Positions 1 through 10,052 of a stretch of 64,000 nt of DNA are shown piece after piece (the first letter of the stretch is position 1; the number at the start of each line of letters is the position of its first letter). The stretch comes from Billgrantia tianxiuensis (lineage in GTDB: Bacteria; Pseudomonadota; Gammaproteobacteria; Pseudomonadales; Halomonadaceae), in NCBI RefSeq assembly GCF_009834345.1, contig NZ_CP035042.1:4526001-4590000 (forward strand), given 5' to 3'. The notes under the pieces are model-generated. The model worked only from the letters and a program-made list of their open reading frames with translations, made no database searches and was not told the DNA's origin. The translations under genes and the position numbers were made by a program.

Positions 1-73
1 TCTGGGTGCACCAGGGGCCGGCCATCACCCGGCTCAGGTCGAGCACGCGCAGGCCTGTCAGTGGTCCCGCCAT
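1..73 (-). CDS. CaiB/BaiF family CoA-transferase, N-terminal 24 residues only (cut by window edge)
   Basis: The visible start reads MAGPLTGLRVLDLSRVMAGP followed by WCTQ. This is the standard opening of family III (CaiB/BaiF) CoA-transferases, where a short G-x-RVLDLSRV-x-AGP strand-turn segment begins the Rossmann-like CoA domain. Such enzymes move CoA between carboxylic acids. The gene lies 42 nt downstream of the tctA stop on the same strand, so it probably belongs to the same unit as tctCBA and may activate the imported acid. Substrate cannot be inferred from 24 residues. Confidence 0.75.
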   Translation of the reverse strand, partial: MAGPLTGLRVLDLSRVMAGPWCTQ

Positions 74-115
74 GTCAACGCCTCCCCGGGCTTGCGTTCC
101 GTTCGTGGCCGGTGC

Positions 116-1632
116 TCATGGCGTCTCCTGTGTCGAAGCGGTGCGGGCGGACTGGCGGCGCGCGACGAAATAGCGATACAGCGCCAGCAGGATCGAGCCC
201 AGCGTCAGGGCGATGAAGAACCAGGTGATCGGGCCGCGCACGAAGATCGACAGGTCGTTGTGGCCGATCAGCAGCGAGCGGCGCAGGTTGTCCTCGAACA
301 TCGGCCCGAGGATGAAGCCGATCAGGAAGGGGGCCGCCGGAATCGCCGCACGGTTGAAGATGTAGCCCAGCACGCCGAAGCCCAGCATCAGCCACACGTC
401 GAAGGTGTCGTTGTTCACGGCATAGGCGCCGTAGACGCAGAACATCAGCACGATGGGGAAGAGGATCGACTTGGGGATGTCGGCGATCAGCGAGAAGTAC
501 TTGATCGCCCCATTCCCCACCACCAGCAGTACCAGCGAGCTAAACATGATGCCGACGAACAGCGCGTAGATCAGCGTCAGGTTCTCCTGGAACATGATCG
601 GGCCGGGTGTCAGGCCGTGGACCATGAAGGCGCCGAGGATGATGGCGGTAATCACGTCACCGGGGATGCCCAGCGACAGCAGCGGGATCATGGTCGCCCC
701 GGCCACCCCGTTATTGCCCGCCTCGGCGGCGGCCACGCCTTCCACCTCGCCCTTGCCGAAGTTGTCGCGGTTGGGCGAGCGGCGGCGGGCGTCGCTGTAG
801 GAGATGAACGCGGCGGCGGTGGCTCCCGTCCCGGGGATGGCGCCGATGATCACGCCGATCAGGCTGCCGCGAATGATGCTCTTCAGGCAACGCTTGAGTT
901 CGACCAGGGTCATGCCCACCCCGCTGGCCTTGGCCTTGAGGTGCGGCAGCGCCTTCTTGCGGTAGAACTCGATGATCTCGGGAATGGCAAACAGCCCGAT
1001 CAGCAGCGGGATGAACGAGATGGAGTCCATCAGGTTGTAGTTGCCGAAGGTCAGGCGCTGGGAGCCGTAGACCTCGTCCAGCCCTACCAGCGAGAGCAGG
1101 ATGCCCATCAAGGCGGCGAGCAGGCCCTTGATCATCGAGCCGCTGGCCAGCGAGATGATGATGGTCAGCGAGAAGCAGATCAGCCAGAAGAACTCGGGGG
1201 CGCCGAAGTTCAGCGCGATCTTGGCCAGGTAGGCAGCAAAGAAGATCAGCGCGATGTTGGAGATGAAGTCGGCGATCACCGACGAGTAAAGCGCAGTCTT
1301 CAGTGCCTTCTTGGCATGGCCCTGCTGGGCCATGGGTAACCGTCGAGCAGGGTGCAGGCCGAGGCCGGCGAACCCGGCGTGCGGATCAGGATGGCAGTGA
1401 TCGAGCCACCGTACATGCCGCCCTTGTAGATCCCCACCAGCAGCAGGATGGCCGCCACCGGCTCCATGGTGAAGGTGAACGGCAGCGCCAGGGCTACCGC
1501 CATGGTCGCGGTCAGGCCTGGAATCGACCCGACCACCACGCCGATGACGACCCCCAGCGCAATGGCCAGGAAGTTGTCCACGCTGAGAAAGAGATGGAGG
1601 ACTTCCGAAAACATATCCATGAATTCACCCAA
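116..1632 (-). pseudogene. tctA: TctA-type large permease of a TTT transporter, frameshifted as sequenced
   Basis: The 12-TM permease subunit of the tripartite tricarboxylate transporter family. The N-terminal part (1632 to about 1335) has the family signature GSIPGLTATMAVALALPFTF and a GGMYGGSITAILIRTPGSPAS loop. The C-terminal part resumes in another frame at MAQQGHAKKALK and runs to 116. Families read LDGYP-M-x-x-x-G-x-A at this point, so one base is missing: the GGG run at 1334-1336 (CCC on the coding strand) should be four bases. With that repair the protein is 505 aa, the usual length. No other stop is present, so the break is probably a sequencing error and the gene functional. It ends the tctC-tctB-tctA run; the substrate is a carboxylate, perhaps aromatic from the neighbouring pobA. 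Confidence 0.88.
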
Positions 1633-1650
1633 GGGCAGTAGCGCTTGCCG

Positions 1651-2151
1651 TCAGAACGGCATCAGCGGCAGCGGCACGTTCATGACCTTCACGAAAAGGA
1701 AAGTGACGGCGGCGGGAAACACGAACGCCAGGCCATAGACCCACCAGGTCTTGACCGGATGGGCGGCGAACAGGATCAGGGTGGCCAGGATGCCGGAGAT
1801 TACCGCGCCCAGGGGCTCGAACAGCGCCACATATACGATCAGGGCGGCCACCATCAGGGCAAAGCGTAGCCGCGGGCCCTTCTCTATACGCCGCCCGTCA
1901 TCCGCCTCGGTATTATTCACCAGCAGGCCCTGGACGATGAGCAGCAAGGAGAAAACGAGCATCAGACCGCCCACGATGCGTGGCAGCCAGCGTGGCGACA
2001 TCATCGGGTTCTGCAGGATGGGCGGCTCATTGATGTAGTTGGGCACCAGGTAGAACAGCAGTACGGCGGAAGCGACCAGCAGCACAGATCCCGACAACAC
2101 GTCGCCGGGATCGCGGATCGCCCTGACACGCTTGGTAAACGAGGTCGACAT
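1651..2151 (-). CDS. tctB: TctB family small membrane subunit of TTT transporter
   Basis: A 166-aa protein with four hydrophobic segments in the TctB arrangement: one near residues 20-40, a PRW-L-PRIVGGLMLVFSL segment in the middle, and two near the C terminus. TctB is the small, poorly conserved partner of TctA in the inner membrane. I chose the ATG at 2151 because GGAGGG lies 5 nt upstream; an in-frame GTG at 2172 would add seven residues without a better ribosome site. It sits between tctC and tctA with an 18-nt gap to tctA, so the three genes form one operon. Confidence 0.88.
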   Translation of the reverse strand: MSTSFTKRVRAIRDPGDVLSGSVLLVASAVLLFYLVPNYINEPPILQNPMMSPRWLPRIVGGLMLVFSLLLIVQGLLVNNTEADDGRRIEKGPRLRFALMVAALIVYVALFEPLGAVISGILATLILFAAHPVKTWWVYGLAFVFPAAVTFLFVKVMNVPLPLMPF

Positions 2152-2243
2152 GACAACCCTCCACGGAGACACGAGCGAGGCGAGGACAGCGCCCTCGCCT
2201 CAGCAGTTGTTGCTGGCCGGCCCCTCTTGTTTCCGACCCTCGC

Positions 2244-3230
2244 TTACTGGCTGATGCCGGCCTGCTCGGCCACTTCCTGCCAGCGCTCGACCTCCTGGGC
2301 GATGAACTGCTTGAACTCCTCACCGGCCACCTGGCCCGGCTCGGCGCCCAACTGGTCCGCGAAGTTGACGAACTCCTCGCGCTGCATTACGGCGTCGAGC
2401 GCCTCGCGCATGGCGTCCTGCGCCTCTGGCGAGAAGGACTCGTGGGCGATCAGGCCGAACCAGGCGGTGGTCACGAACTGATCGAGGTTGTACTCGCCTA
2501 CCTCGGCCAGAGTGGGCACGTCCGGCAGGTGCTCGGAGCGCTCGGCAGAGGTCACCGCCAGCGCCTTCAGGTCGCCGGAGCGAATATGCGACAGCACGGT
2601 CGGCATGTTCTCGAAGGAGACATCGACGTCACCGCCCAGCAGCGCCGGTAGTGCCGCACCGCTGCCGGCGAACGGCACCGCGGTCATGTTGGTTTCGGTC
2701 AGCGTCTTGAACAGCTCGCCCGACATATGGATGGAGCTGCCCACGCCGCTGTGGCTGAAGGTCATGTTCTGCTCACGCGCCGCCTCGACGAACTCGGTGA
2801 CGCTGTCATAGGGGCTGTCGGCCGGCACCACCATCACGTTGGGAATGTCGATAAGGTTCTGCAGGAAGACGAAGTCCTCGACCGGGTCGTAGGTCAGGTC
2901 GGGATAGATCGCCGCCCCGATGGTGTGGCCAGGCGATGCCATCAGGATGGTATGGCCAGCCTCGCGACCGCCACGTGCCAGGCGACCGGTGGCCACGGTG
3001 GAACCCGCGCCAGGACGGTTCTCGACCACCACGCTGGCGCCCAACTCGTCCTGCAGCAGGTCGGCGACACGGCGCGAGAGAACGTCGGTGGTTCCACCCG
3101 GCGCATAGGGAACGACGAGGCGCACATCGTCAGTCGGCCATTCATTGGCATGGACTGTCGAGACGGAGACCGCCAACGCCAGACTACCACTGCACGCTGC
3201 CAGACAGGCTGTTTTCAGGAAGTTCGTCAT
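2244..3230 (-). CDS. tctC: TctC family periplasmic solute-binding protein
   Basis: A 328-aa extracytoplasmic binding protein of the Bug/TctC family. It begins with a Sec signal peptide (MTNFLKTACLAACSG, hydrophobic core, cleavage near VHA-NE), then VRLVVPYAPGGTTDVLSR and VVENRPGAGS, the two loops that cradle the ligand carboxylate in this family. The ATG at 3230 is preceded by GGTGG; a longer reading to 3278 lacks a ribosome site and would bury the signal peptide. It is first in the tctCBA operon. The 25-bp box at 3260-3284 lies just upstream and is shared with dctP at 8576. Ligand unknown; Bug proteins bind many carboxylates, including aromatic ones. Confidence 0.9.
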   Translation of the reverse strand: MTNFLKTACLAACSGSLALAVSVSTVHANEWPTDDVRLVVPYAPGGTTDVLSRRVADLLQDELGASVVVENRPGAGSTVATGRLARGGREAGHTILMASPGHTIGAAIYPDLTYDPVEDFVFLQNLIDIPNVMVVPADSPYDSVTEFVEAAREQNMTFSHSGVGSSIHMSGELFKTLTETNMTAVPFAGSGAALPALLGGDVDVSFENMPTVLSHIRSGDLKALAVTSAERSEHLPDVPTLAEVGEYNLDQFVTTAWFGLIAHESFSPEAQDAMREALDAVMQREEFVNFADQLGAEPGQVAGEEFKQFIAQEVERWQEVAEQAGISQ

Positions 3231-3259
3231 CACGCCACCTTGGTTGTCGTTTGTTGAAT

Positions 3260-3284
3260 GTTCGCTAAGCGTACACATATTCGC
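3260..3284 (-). promoter_or_regulatory. Candidate operator, box shared with the dctP promoter at 8620
   Basis: GTTCGC-T-AA-G-CG-T-ACACA-TA-TTCG lies 29 nt upstream of the tctC start. Nineteen of 25 bases match the box at 8620-8644, in the same orientation to its gene. It contains alternating GTTCG and CG-AC half-sites, which suggests a regulator site rather than a core promoter. Confidence 0.5.
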
Positions 3285-3363
3285 GATGACAACGAGAGTA
3301 CTGGGTTAACCCACCGCCCCAAACCCTACCTTAGTCTTACCTTGGCGCCTCCTCTCGCCCATG

Positions 3364-3395
3364 AAAAAACCCGGGCCAACCGCCAGCGCCCGGGT
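3364..3395 (-). terminator. Rho-independent terminator of pobA
   Basis: On the minus strand ACCCGGGC, an 11-nt loop and GCCCGGGT form a perfect 8-bp GC stem, followed directly by six T. It lies 26 nt past the pobA stop. Confidence 0.85.
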
Positions 3396-3420
3396 CAAGG
3401 AGGAAAAGGGAAGGCTGCCG

Positions 3421-4626
<1,206 letters not shown>

Positions 4627-4686
4627 TCATATATGAGTTGCATTTTTCAATGAAAAAGAATGGGATTTAAGGCAAGATTCCTACTG

Positions 4687-4726
4687 TTACTTGGACTTTT
4701 GACGCACCCCATATCGACTTTGGTCG
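4687..4726 (-). promoter_or_regulatory. Probable AraC-type operator between pobA and pobR
   Basis: Two direct copies of GACTTT start at 4694 and 4716, exactly 22 bp apart, inside TTACTTGGACTTTT and GACTTTGGTCG. Such in-phase direct repeats are the usual AraC/XylS binding pattern. The nearest edge is 81 nt from the pobA start and 23 nt from pobR, so one regulator could activate pobA and control itself. The same arrangement recurs at 55633-55672. Confidence 0.65.
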
Positions 4727-4749
4727 CACCGCCGGACCAGGAGGCGCCC

Positions 4750-5664
4750 ATGAGCCACCCAGCGCAGGCTCCCGTTCCCGTCTTCAAGCTCTACGGCGAA
4801 ACCCGCCACTGGCCAACGCCGGACCTGCTGCACTGCGAGTCGATTCCCGAACGCAGCCGGCTACACGATTGGCATATCCGCCCCCATCGCCATGCCGACC
4901 TGGTGCATGTGCTGCATATCGCCTCCGGCCAGGTGAAGCTGGAACTCGAAGGCACGCAGCAGGAGCTGCAGGGGCCGCTGGTGATCGTGGTGCCGGCGAT
5001 GACCATCCACGGCTTTCGCTTCTCGCAGGACATCGAAGGACATATCGTCACCCTGGCGCAACCGCTGGCCGAGCAGCTCGGGCAGCGGCTCGAGGAGCAG
5101 GCCAGAGTGCTGCGCCACGCCGACTACCATCCGCTGACACAGTCGCCGCAGGCCCGGCGCCTGGCCGCCCTGGTGGAACAGATCGATGCCGAATACCGCC
5201 AGCCCGCGCCGGGGCGCGACCGCATGTTGAGCGCCCTGGTCCAGGCGCTGGCGGTGGCGCTTTCCCGCCTGGCCGAGCCGCACGGCTTGCACGACAGTTC
5301 CCCCAGGCCGCGCCAGCGCGACCGCGGGCACGAGCATCTGACAAACTTCCAGGCGCTGATCGAGGCGCAATACCGCCAGCAGCCCAGCGTCGAGCGCTTC
5401 GCCGAGCAGCTAGGCATGAGCAGCGCCCACCTCAACGCCCTGTGCCGACGGCTGGCGGACCGCAGCGCGCTCCAATTGCTCCATGAGCGCCTGCTGCTGG
5501 AGGCCAAGCGTCAGCTCACCTACACCAACATGACCATCAGCCAGGTTGCCGACAGCTTGGGCTTCTCCGAGCCGGCCTACTTCACGCGCTTCTTCAAGCG
5601 CAACACCGGCCTCTCCCCCAAGGCGTTCCGCCTGCGCCAGAGTCTTGACGAACCCGCACGGTAA
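4750..5664 (+). CDS. pobR: AraC family transcriptional regulator of pobA (PobR/PobC type)
   Basis: A 304-aa regulator with an N-terminal cupin-like sensor (HDWHIRPHRHADLVHVLHI near residue 45, with histidines typical of this fold) and a C-terminal AraC HTH pair. The HTH reads AEQLGMSSAHLNALCRRLADRSALQLL, then TNMTISQVADSLGFSEPAYFTRFFKRNTGLSPKAFR. Divergent AraC-type regulators next to pobA activate it with 4-hydroxybenzoate in several Proteobacteria, so that role is inferred here. The ATG at 4750 has AGGAGG 7 nt upstream; 30 extra residues are open upstream but lack a ribosome site and would overlap the operator. Confidence 0.9.
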   Translation: MSHPAQAPVPVFKLYGETRHWPTPDLLHCESIPERSRLHDWHIRPHRHADLVHVLHIASGQVKLELEGTQQELQGPLVIVVPAMTIHGFRFSQDIEGHIVTLAQPLAEQLGQRLEEQARVLRHADYHPLTQSPQARRLAALVEQIDAEYRQPAPGRDRMLSALVQALAVALSRLAEPHGLHDSSPRPRQRDRGHEHLTNFQALIEAQYRQQPSVERFAEQLGMSSAHLNALCRRLADRSALQLLHERLLLEAKRQLTYTNMTISQVADSLGFSEPAYFTRFFKRNTGLSPKAFRLRQSLDEPAR

Positions 5665-5666
5665 AA

Positions 5667-5688
5667 GGCCCTGCCGACGGGCAGGGCC
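5667..5688. terminator. Hairpin terminator between convergent pobR and dctM
   Basis: GGCCCTGCC, loop GACG, GGCAGGGCC form a perfect 9-bp stem directly after the pobR stop. Four A precede it, giving a short T run for minus-strand transcripts. It can serve both converging genes. Confidence 0.65.
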
Positions 5689-5725
5689 ATGATGCGCCAT
5701 TAGCGTGAACGCCGAGGCGAACCTG

Positions 5726-7010
5726 CTACAGCATCCACAGCGTCAGGATAGGGAAGGCGATCAGCAGTGCCAGGCGCAACAGGTCCGCCACGATGAACGG
5801 CGCCACCCCGCGGTAGATCTCGCCCAGCCCCACGTGTGGCGCCATCGCCTTGATCACGAACACGTTCATGCCCACCGGGGGCGTCACCAGCCCCAGCTCC
5901 ACCGTCAATACGGTGAGGATGCCGAACCACACCGGATCGATGCCGAGCATGGTGATGATCGGGAACACCACCGGCACCGTGATCACCAGCATGGCGATCG
6001 AGTCCATGAACATGCCGAGCACGAAATAGAGCAGCAGGATCAACAGCAGGATCACCATGGTCGGCACGTCCAGGCCGCCGAGGAAGGTGCTGATGGTGAA
6101 GGAGATCCGCGACACCGAGATGAAGTAGCCCAGGGTCTCGGCCCCCACCAGCATGAAGAACACCACCGCCGACAGCGCCAGGGTCTCCTGCACGCTCTGC
6201 CACAGCCCGGCCAGGCGCATGCCCTTGTAGAAGGCATACAGCAGGGTCGCGAAGGCACCCACGCTGGCCCCTCGGTGGGCGTGAACATGCCCTGGTAGAT
6301 GCCGGCGATGATGATCACGAACACCGTGAAGAAGGGCAGCAGGCCGGCCAGCGAGCGAAACTTGTCGGCGAAGCTGGTGGGTTCGCCGGGCACCGCCAGG
6401 TCGGGCTTGAGACGCATCACCACGCTGACCGTCAGGGCATAGAAGACGAGCCCCAGCAGGCCGGGGATGATCCCCGCGGCAAACATGTCGCCCACCGACT
6501 GCTCGGTGATGATGGCGTAGATCAGCAGCGCGATGCTGGGCGGGATCATGATGCCCAGAGTGCCCCCGCCGCCAGGGTGCCGGTAGCCAGCGAACGCGCA
6601 TAGCCGTGCTTCTCCATTTCCGGCAGTGCTACGCGGGTCATGGTGCTGGCGGTTGCCAGGGAAGAACCGGAGATCGCCGAGAACACTCCGCAGGAGCCCA
6701 CCGTGGCGATCGCCATGCCGCCCTTCCAGCCACCGCAGATGGTGCGCGTCGAGTTGAACAGCATCCCGGCCATGCCCGAGTGCGCGGCGAGCACGCCCAT
6801 GAGAATGAACATGGGAATCGCGCTGAAGCTGTAGCTGGAGAGCACGTCCACCGGCACCGACTTGACCATGGAGAGCGCCGCGCCCCAGGAGATCACCTGG
6901 GCGAAGCCCACCACGCCGACGACCAGCATCGAGAGTGCCACGGGCACCCGCAGCACCAGCAACAGCAGCAGGCCGACGAGGCCGATACCACCGATCATTT
7001 CGCTACTCAT
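5726..7010 (-). pseudogene. dctM: TRAP transporter large permease DctM, two frameshifts as sequenced
   Basis: The large TRAP membrane subunit that couples Na+ flow to solute import. It starts MSSEMIGGIGLVGLLLLL at 7010 behind AGGAGG. Two single-base losses break it: at the five-C run 6563-6567 (family reads TLAAGGTLGIMIPPS) and the four-C run 6268-6271 (family reads TPTEGASVGAF). Restoring one base in each gives a continuous 428-aa DctM ending at 5726, the normal size, with all segments present including the late loop TPPVGMNVFVIK. Both losses are in G/C runs, so error is more likely than decay. It overlaps dctQ by 8 nt and is the only permease pair near two very similar DctP proteins. Confidence 0.88.
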
Positions 7011-7527
7011 GGTGGACACCTCCTCCCTCGGTGGCGAAGAGTGTCCCAAGCGCAGCGTGAACCAGGCTGCGCAGCGCCAGCAACGCACACAGCACGGCAC
7101 CGAACTGATAGATCGGCGCCATGGGAATGCGCAGGTCCTGGGTCACCTGGCCACGCTGGGCGGCAATGCCCGCCTCCTGCCACAGGCCGATCGCCATCAC
7201 CGCCCCCAGCACCACGAAACCGAGCAGGAAAAGGCCGCCCAGGCGCTCCTTGAGCGTTGGCGACAGGCCATGGCTGAAGGCCTCCACCACGACCTGACTG
7301 CGCTCCACGCTGGCGGCCATCGCCGCCAGCAGAGAGAACATGAGCAGATAGCGCACCAGCTCGACGCTGCCGATCACGCTCCAGTTCAGCGCACCTCCCG
7401 ACAGCCGGAACACCAGGCGCAGCAGCACGTCGACGATGGTCACGCCCATCAGGCCGAGCAGCGCCAGACCCGCCACCAGCAGGCACAGCCGTGCCAGCTG
7501 GCGACTCACGAACGACAAGGCTTGCAT
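7003..7527 (-). CDS. dctQ: TRAP transporter small permease DctQ
   Basis: A 174-aa integral membrane protein with four hydrophobic helices (about residues 10-32, 50-70, 95-118, 140-160). The DctQ family signature VDVLLRLVFRLSGGALNWS after helix 1 and VERSQVVVEAF in the cytoplasmic loop are both clear. DctQ supports assembly of DctM and docking of the binding protein. The C terminus overlaps the dctM start by 8 nt and dctP lies 14 nt upstream, so dctPQM is one transcription unit. Confidence 0.9.
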   Translation of the reverse strand: MQALSFVSRQLARLCLLVAGLALLGLMGVTIVDVLLRLVFRLSGGALNWSVIGSVELVRYLLMFSLLAAMAASVERSQVVVEAFSHGLSPTLKERLGGLFLLGFVVLGAVMAIGLWQEAGIAAQRGQVTQDLRIPMAPIYQFGAVLCALLALRSLVHAALGTLFATEGGGVHHE

Positions 7528-7541
7528 CGCAGGCTCCCGGC

Positions 7542-8576
7542 TCAGCCCTGCTCGACGGAGCAGGCCTCGCGCGCCGCCATGGCGGCATCATAGACGTCGC
7601 GAGCATTGTCCAGGCCGCGGCCTTCGAGCTCGCTCAGGTAGTTCTCGATACCTGCCTCGAGCGGACCGGCCCATTCGTCGTGCTCCAGCGGGTTGTCGAT
7701 CACGCGAATGGTGTGCCCGGCCTCCTCGGCTTCCTGCTTGCCGGCCTCATCCAGGCCATCGAACACCCGGCCAGCCACCTCGCTCCACTGCATGCCCATG
7801 TTGGCCTCGATGGCAGCCTGCTGCTCGGGGCTCAGGCGATCGAAGCTGTTCTGGTTCATGGTGGCGACGAAGACCAGCGAATAGAACGGAACCTGGGTGT
7901 GGTAGTTGGCCAACTCGTTGAGACGGAAGACCTTCATGCCCTCCCAGGGGAAGCTGAGGCCGTCGATCACACCACGCTGCAGCGAGGTGTAGATGTCCGG
8001 CGCCGGCATGCCGACCGGCTGGGCGCCGAGCTGCTCGAGCATCTCGCCGGCCACGGCGGTGGGGCGGCGGATGCGCAGGCCGGAAAGATCGGCGGGCGAC
8101 TGGATGTCGTTGTCCACGGTGTGCAGGTAGCCCGGTCCCGTGGTGAACATGAACAGTACCTTGGTGTCGTCGTATTCGCTGGCGATATGGCCATCGTCGT
8201 AGAGGGTTTGCAGGATGCACGCCCCCTGACTGGCGGTATCGGAAACGCCCGGCAGCTCGACGATCTGCGACAGCGGGAAGCGGCCTGCTGTGTAGCCCTG
8301 GGCGGTGATGGCGATGTCGGAGATCCCGTTGACCGCGCCCTGGTAGGCCTGGTCGGCACGGGTCAGGGTCTGGGACGGATAGTTTTCGACCGTAAGCTCG
8401 CCGCCGGAGGCCTCCTGCACGGCATCGGCCCAGGCCTGGAAGATCTCCTGGTTGATGCCGGAACCGTCCGGCCAGAAATGCGACATGCGCAGGGTGGTGG
8501 AGGCCTGCGCGGCGGACGCGGCAGTAAGCCCAGCGATGGAAGCCGCCAGCAGGCAGCGGGACAGGACACGGTTCAT
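7542..8576 (-). CDS. dctP: TRAP transporter substrate-binding protein DctP
   Basis: A 344-aa periplasmic binding protein. It has a Sec signal peptide (MNRVLSRCLLAASIAG, cleavage near AQA-ST), then TLRMSHFWPDGSG, the domain hinge, and GLRIRRPTAVAGEML, where the family's conserved arginine binds the ligand carboxylate. I use the ATG at 8576 because GGAGG is upstream; the reading to 8636 has no signal peptide start. It is strikingly similar to the second DctP at 15627 along its length (shared LFMFTTGPGYLHT and PVGMPAP blocks). The location beside aryl-alcohol and vanillate genes suggests an aromatic acid ligand; this is inference. Confidence 0.92.
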   Translation of the reverse strand: MNRVLSRCLLAASIAGLTAASAAQASTTLRMSHFWPDGSGINQEIFQAWADAVQEASGGELTVENYPSQTLTRADQAYQGAVNGISDIAITAQGYTAGRFPLSQIVELPGVSDTASQGACILQTLYDDGHIASEYDDTKVLFMFTTGPGYLHTVDNDIQSPADLSGLRIRRPTAVAGEMLEQLGAQPVGMPAPDIYTSLQRGVIDGLSFPWEGMKVFRLNELANYHTQVPFYSLVFVATMNQNSFDRLSPEQQAAIEANMGMQWSEVAGRVFDGLDEAGKQEAEEAGHTIRVIDNPLEHDEWAGPLEAGIENYLSELEGRGLDNARDVYDAAMAAREACSVEQG

Positions 8577-8619
8577 GAGGGTGCCTCCGGGGTCGTTGTA
8601 GTCGATTCTCAGTGCCATT

Positions 8620-8644
8620 GTTCGCAAAACGAACACACGTTCGG
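8620..8644 (-). promoter_or_regulatory. Candidate operator of dctPQM, box shared with tctC
   Basis: GTTCG-CAAAA-CGAAC-ACAC-GTTCG gives three alternating half-sites 43 nt upstream of the dctP start. It matches 19 of 25 bases of the box at 3260-3284 upstream of tctC. Confidence 0.55.
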
Positions 8645-8827
8645 CTTATCGACTAAGCTACCCCACCACTGCCCCTCTCGATAATCGACATTAGTCTATG
8701 TCGCTTGGATTTTCCGTTGCTTATGACAAAGGAAAAGCACCCATTTGCCCATAAAAAAGGACAAAAGGAATATTAATTTGGACTTTTCAAAGGTGACGTG
8801 ACAGAGACAAGGGAACGTGCCGTGATC

Positions 8828-9868
8828 TCAGTGCTCCAGCGACCCCTGCCGCCTGCGCAGCTCCGCGGGAGAGATTCCGTAGCGCTGACGGAATATCCGG
8901 GCAAAGTGCGCGCCGTCGACGAAGCCATGCTCCAGGGCGATGTGGGTGATGGTGTTGCGTCGATTCGCGGCATCCAGCAGCGCCAGGTAGCAGCGCTCCA
9001 GACGCAGCTCGCGAATGAAAGTGGCCGGCGGCGCCAGCTGGTGTCGACGAAACTCGTCATAGAGCGCGCGCATCGACAGGTTCAGAGCGCTCGCCAGATC
9101 CTCAGGCGCCAGGCTCGGATCGGCGAGCCGTTCCAACACCAGGCGCCGCGCCCTGACCAGCCGCTCGCTCGGCATGGGGGCGCAATGCAACTGCTGTCAT
9201 TGACGCCGCCAGAGAAAATCGAAGACGAGCTCGAGCGCCACCTCCTCCACCTTGGCCACCATGGGGTCGTCACCCCACACCAGCTGCGAACGCAGCGCCG
9301 CCAGGGCTCCCTGCACGGCGGCATCCCACGGCAGCACCTGCCCCTGGCAGCGTTCGGCCAGCTGCCGCCACTCCGGCATGTCGGCCAGATCGAGACTCAG
9401 CATCAGCACGCGATAATCGCCGAAGGTATGCAGGCGGTAGGGCGTCGAGAGGTGATAGATCGACATCTGCCCGGCGTCCAGGCGGATGGTGCGGTTGCCC
9501 TGCTCCATCTCGGCCCCACCCTGCAGTTGCCACACCAGCTTGAAGGTATGGTCGGCGCTGGTGTTATTGGCCATGCGCGGCGTACGCGTGACCCGCACCG
9601 GCGAGCTGGCCAACTGAATCAGCTGACCGCTGTGCAAGTTTCGGCCCCGCAGGCTGGCGCGGAATGTCGATGTCTGGGGCACGACCTCCAAAGGCGGCAG
9701 ATGGGCGCTGCTGGAGCTGACGAAGTGCTCCAGACTGGTGGTGCGCAGGCAGGTGGCACGCAGGCTGGCGTCGGATGGGGCTGGCGACGGCATCCCAGCG
9801 GGAGGCGCGTCGCTCCGAGGGGCGAAGGTGTTCATCTCCGGCGTCTCCGCAGCAATTGTTATTGACAT
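8828..9868 (-). pseudogene. AraC/XylS family regulator interrupted by an in-frame TGA
   Basis: Residues 1-223 form an AraC-binding-like sensor domain of the XylS/FeaR group and end LVFDFLWRRQ, then TGA at 9197-9199. The same frame continues with SERLVRARRLVLERL and a complete AraC HTH (LASALNLSMRALYDEFRRHQ, then ITHIALEHGFVDGAHFARIFRQRYGISPAEL) to 8828. As sequenced, the sensor is separated from the DNA-binding domain. A TTG at 9190 could restart the HTH half. Unlike the frameshifts elsewhere, one missing base cannot explain this stop. It is divergent from the aldehyde/alcohol dehydrogenase pair and next to dctPQM, so it may once have controlled them. The start may be 9868 or the ATG at 9835, which has a better upstream GGAG. 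Confidence 0.8.
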
Positions 9869-10052
9869 TATTTATTGCCACTTACAACAAACTCGACATA
9901 CAGAGTGGTCCAAGACGCCCCAACTTGGCAAGCGATCACTGCAGGATTCGACAACGTCTCTGCACGGATACGCAAGACCGGCATGGCATGGCGAGGCTGA
10001 ATGGCCGTTACCCGGACGAAACAACAGACGTAAACAACAACAGGAGAACGCC

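Noticed and set aside
92..1339. 415-codon plus-strand frame opposite tctA
   Set aside because: Shadow of the tctA coding strand; the TctA reading has clear family motifs.
8777..8788. TTTGGACTTTTC, resembling the first half of the pobA/vdh site
   Set aside because: No second GACTTT lies 22 bp away and it is about 200 nt from dctP, so it is not called as an operator.
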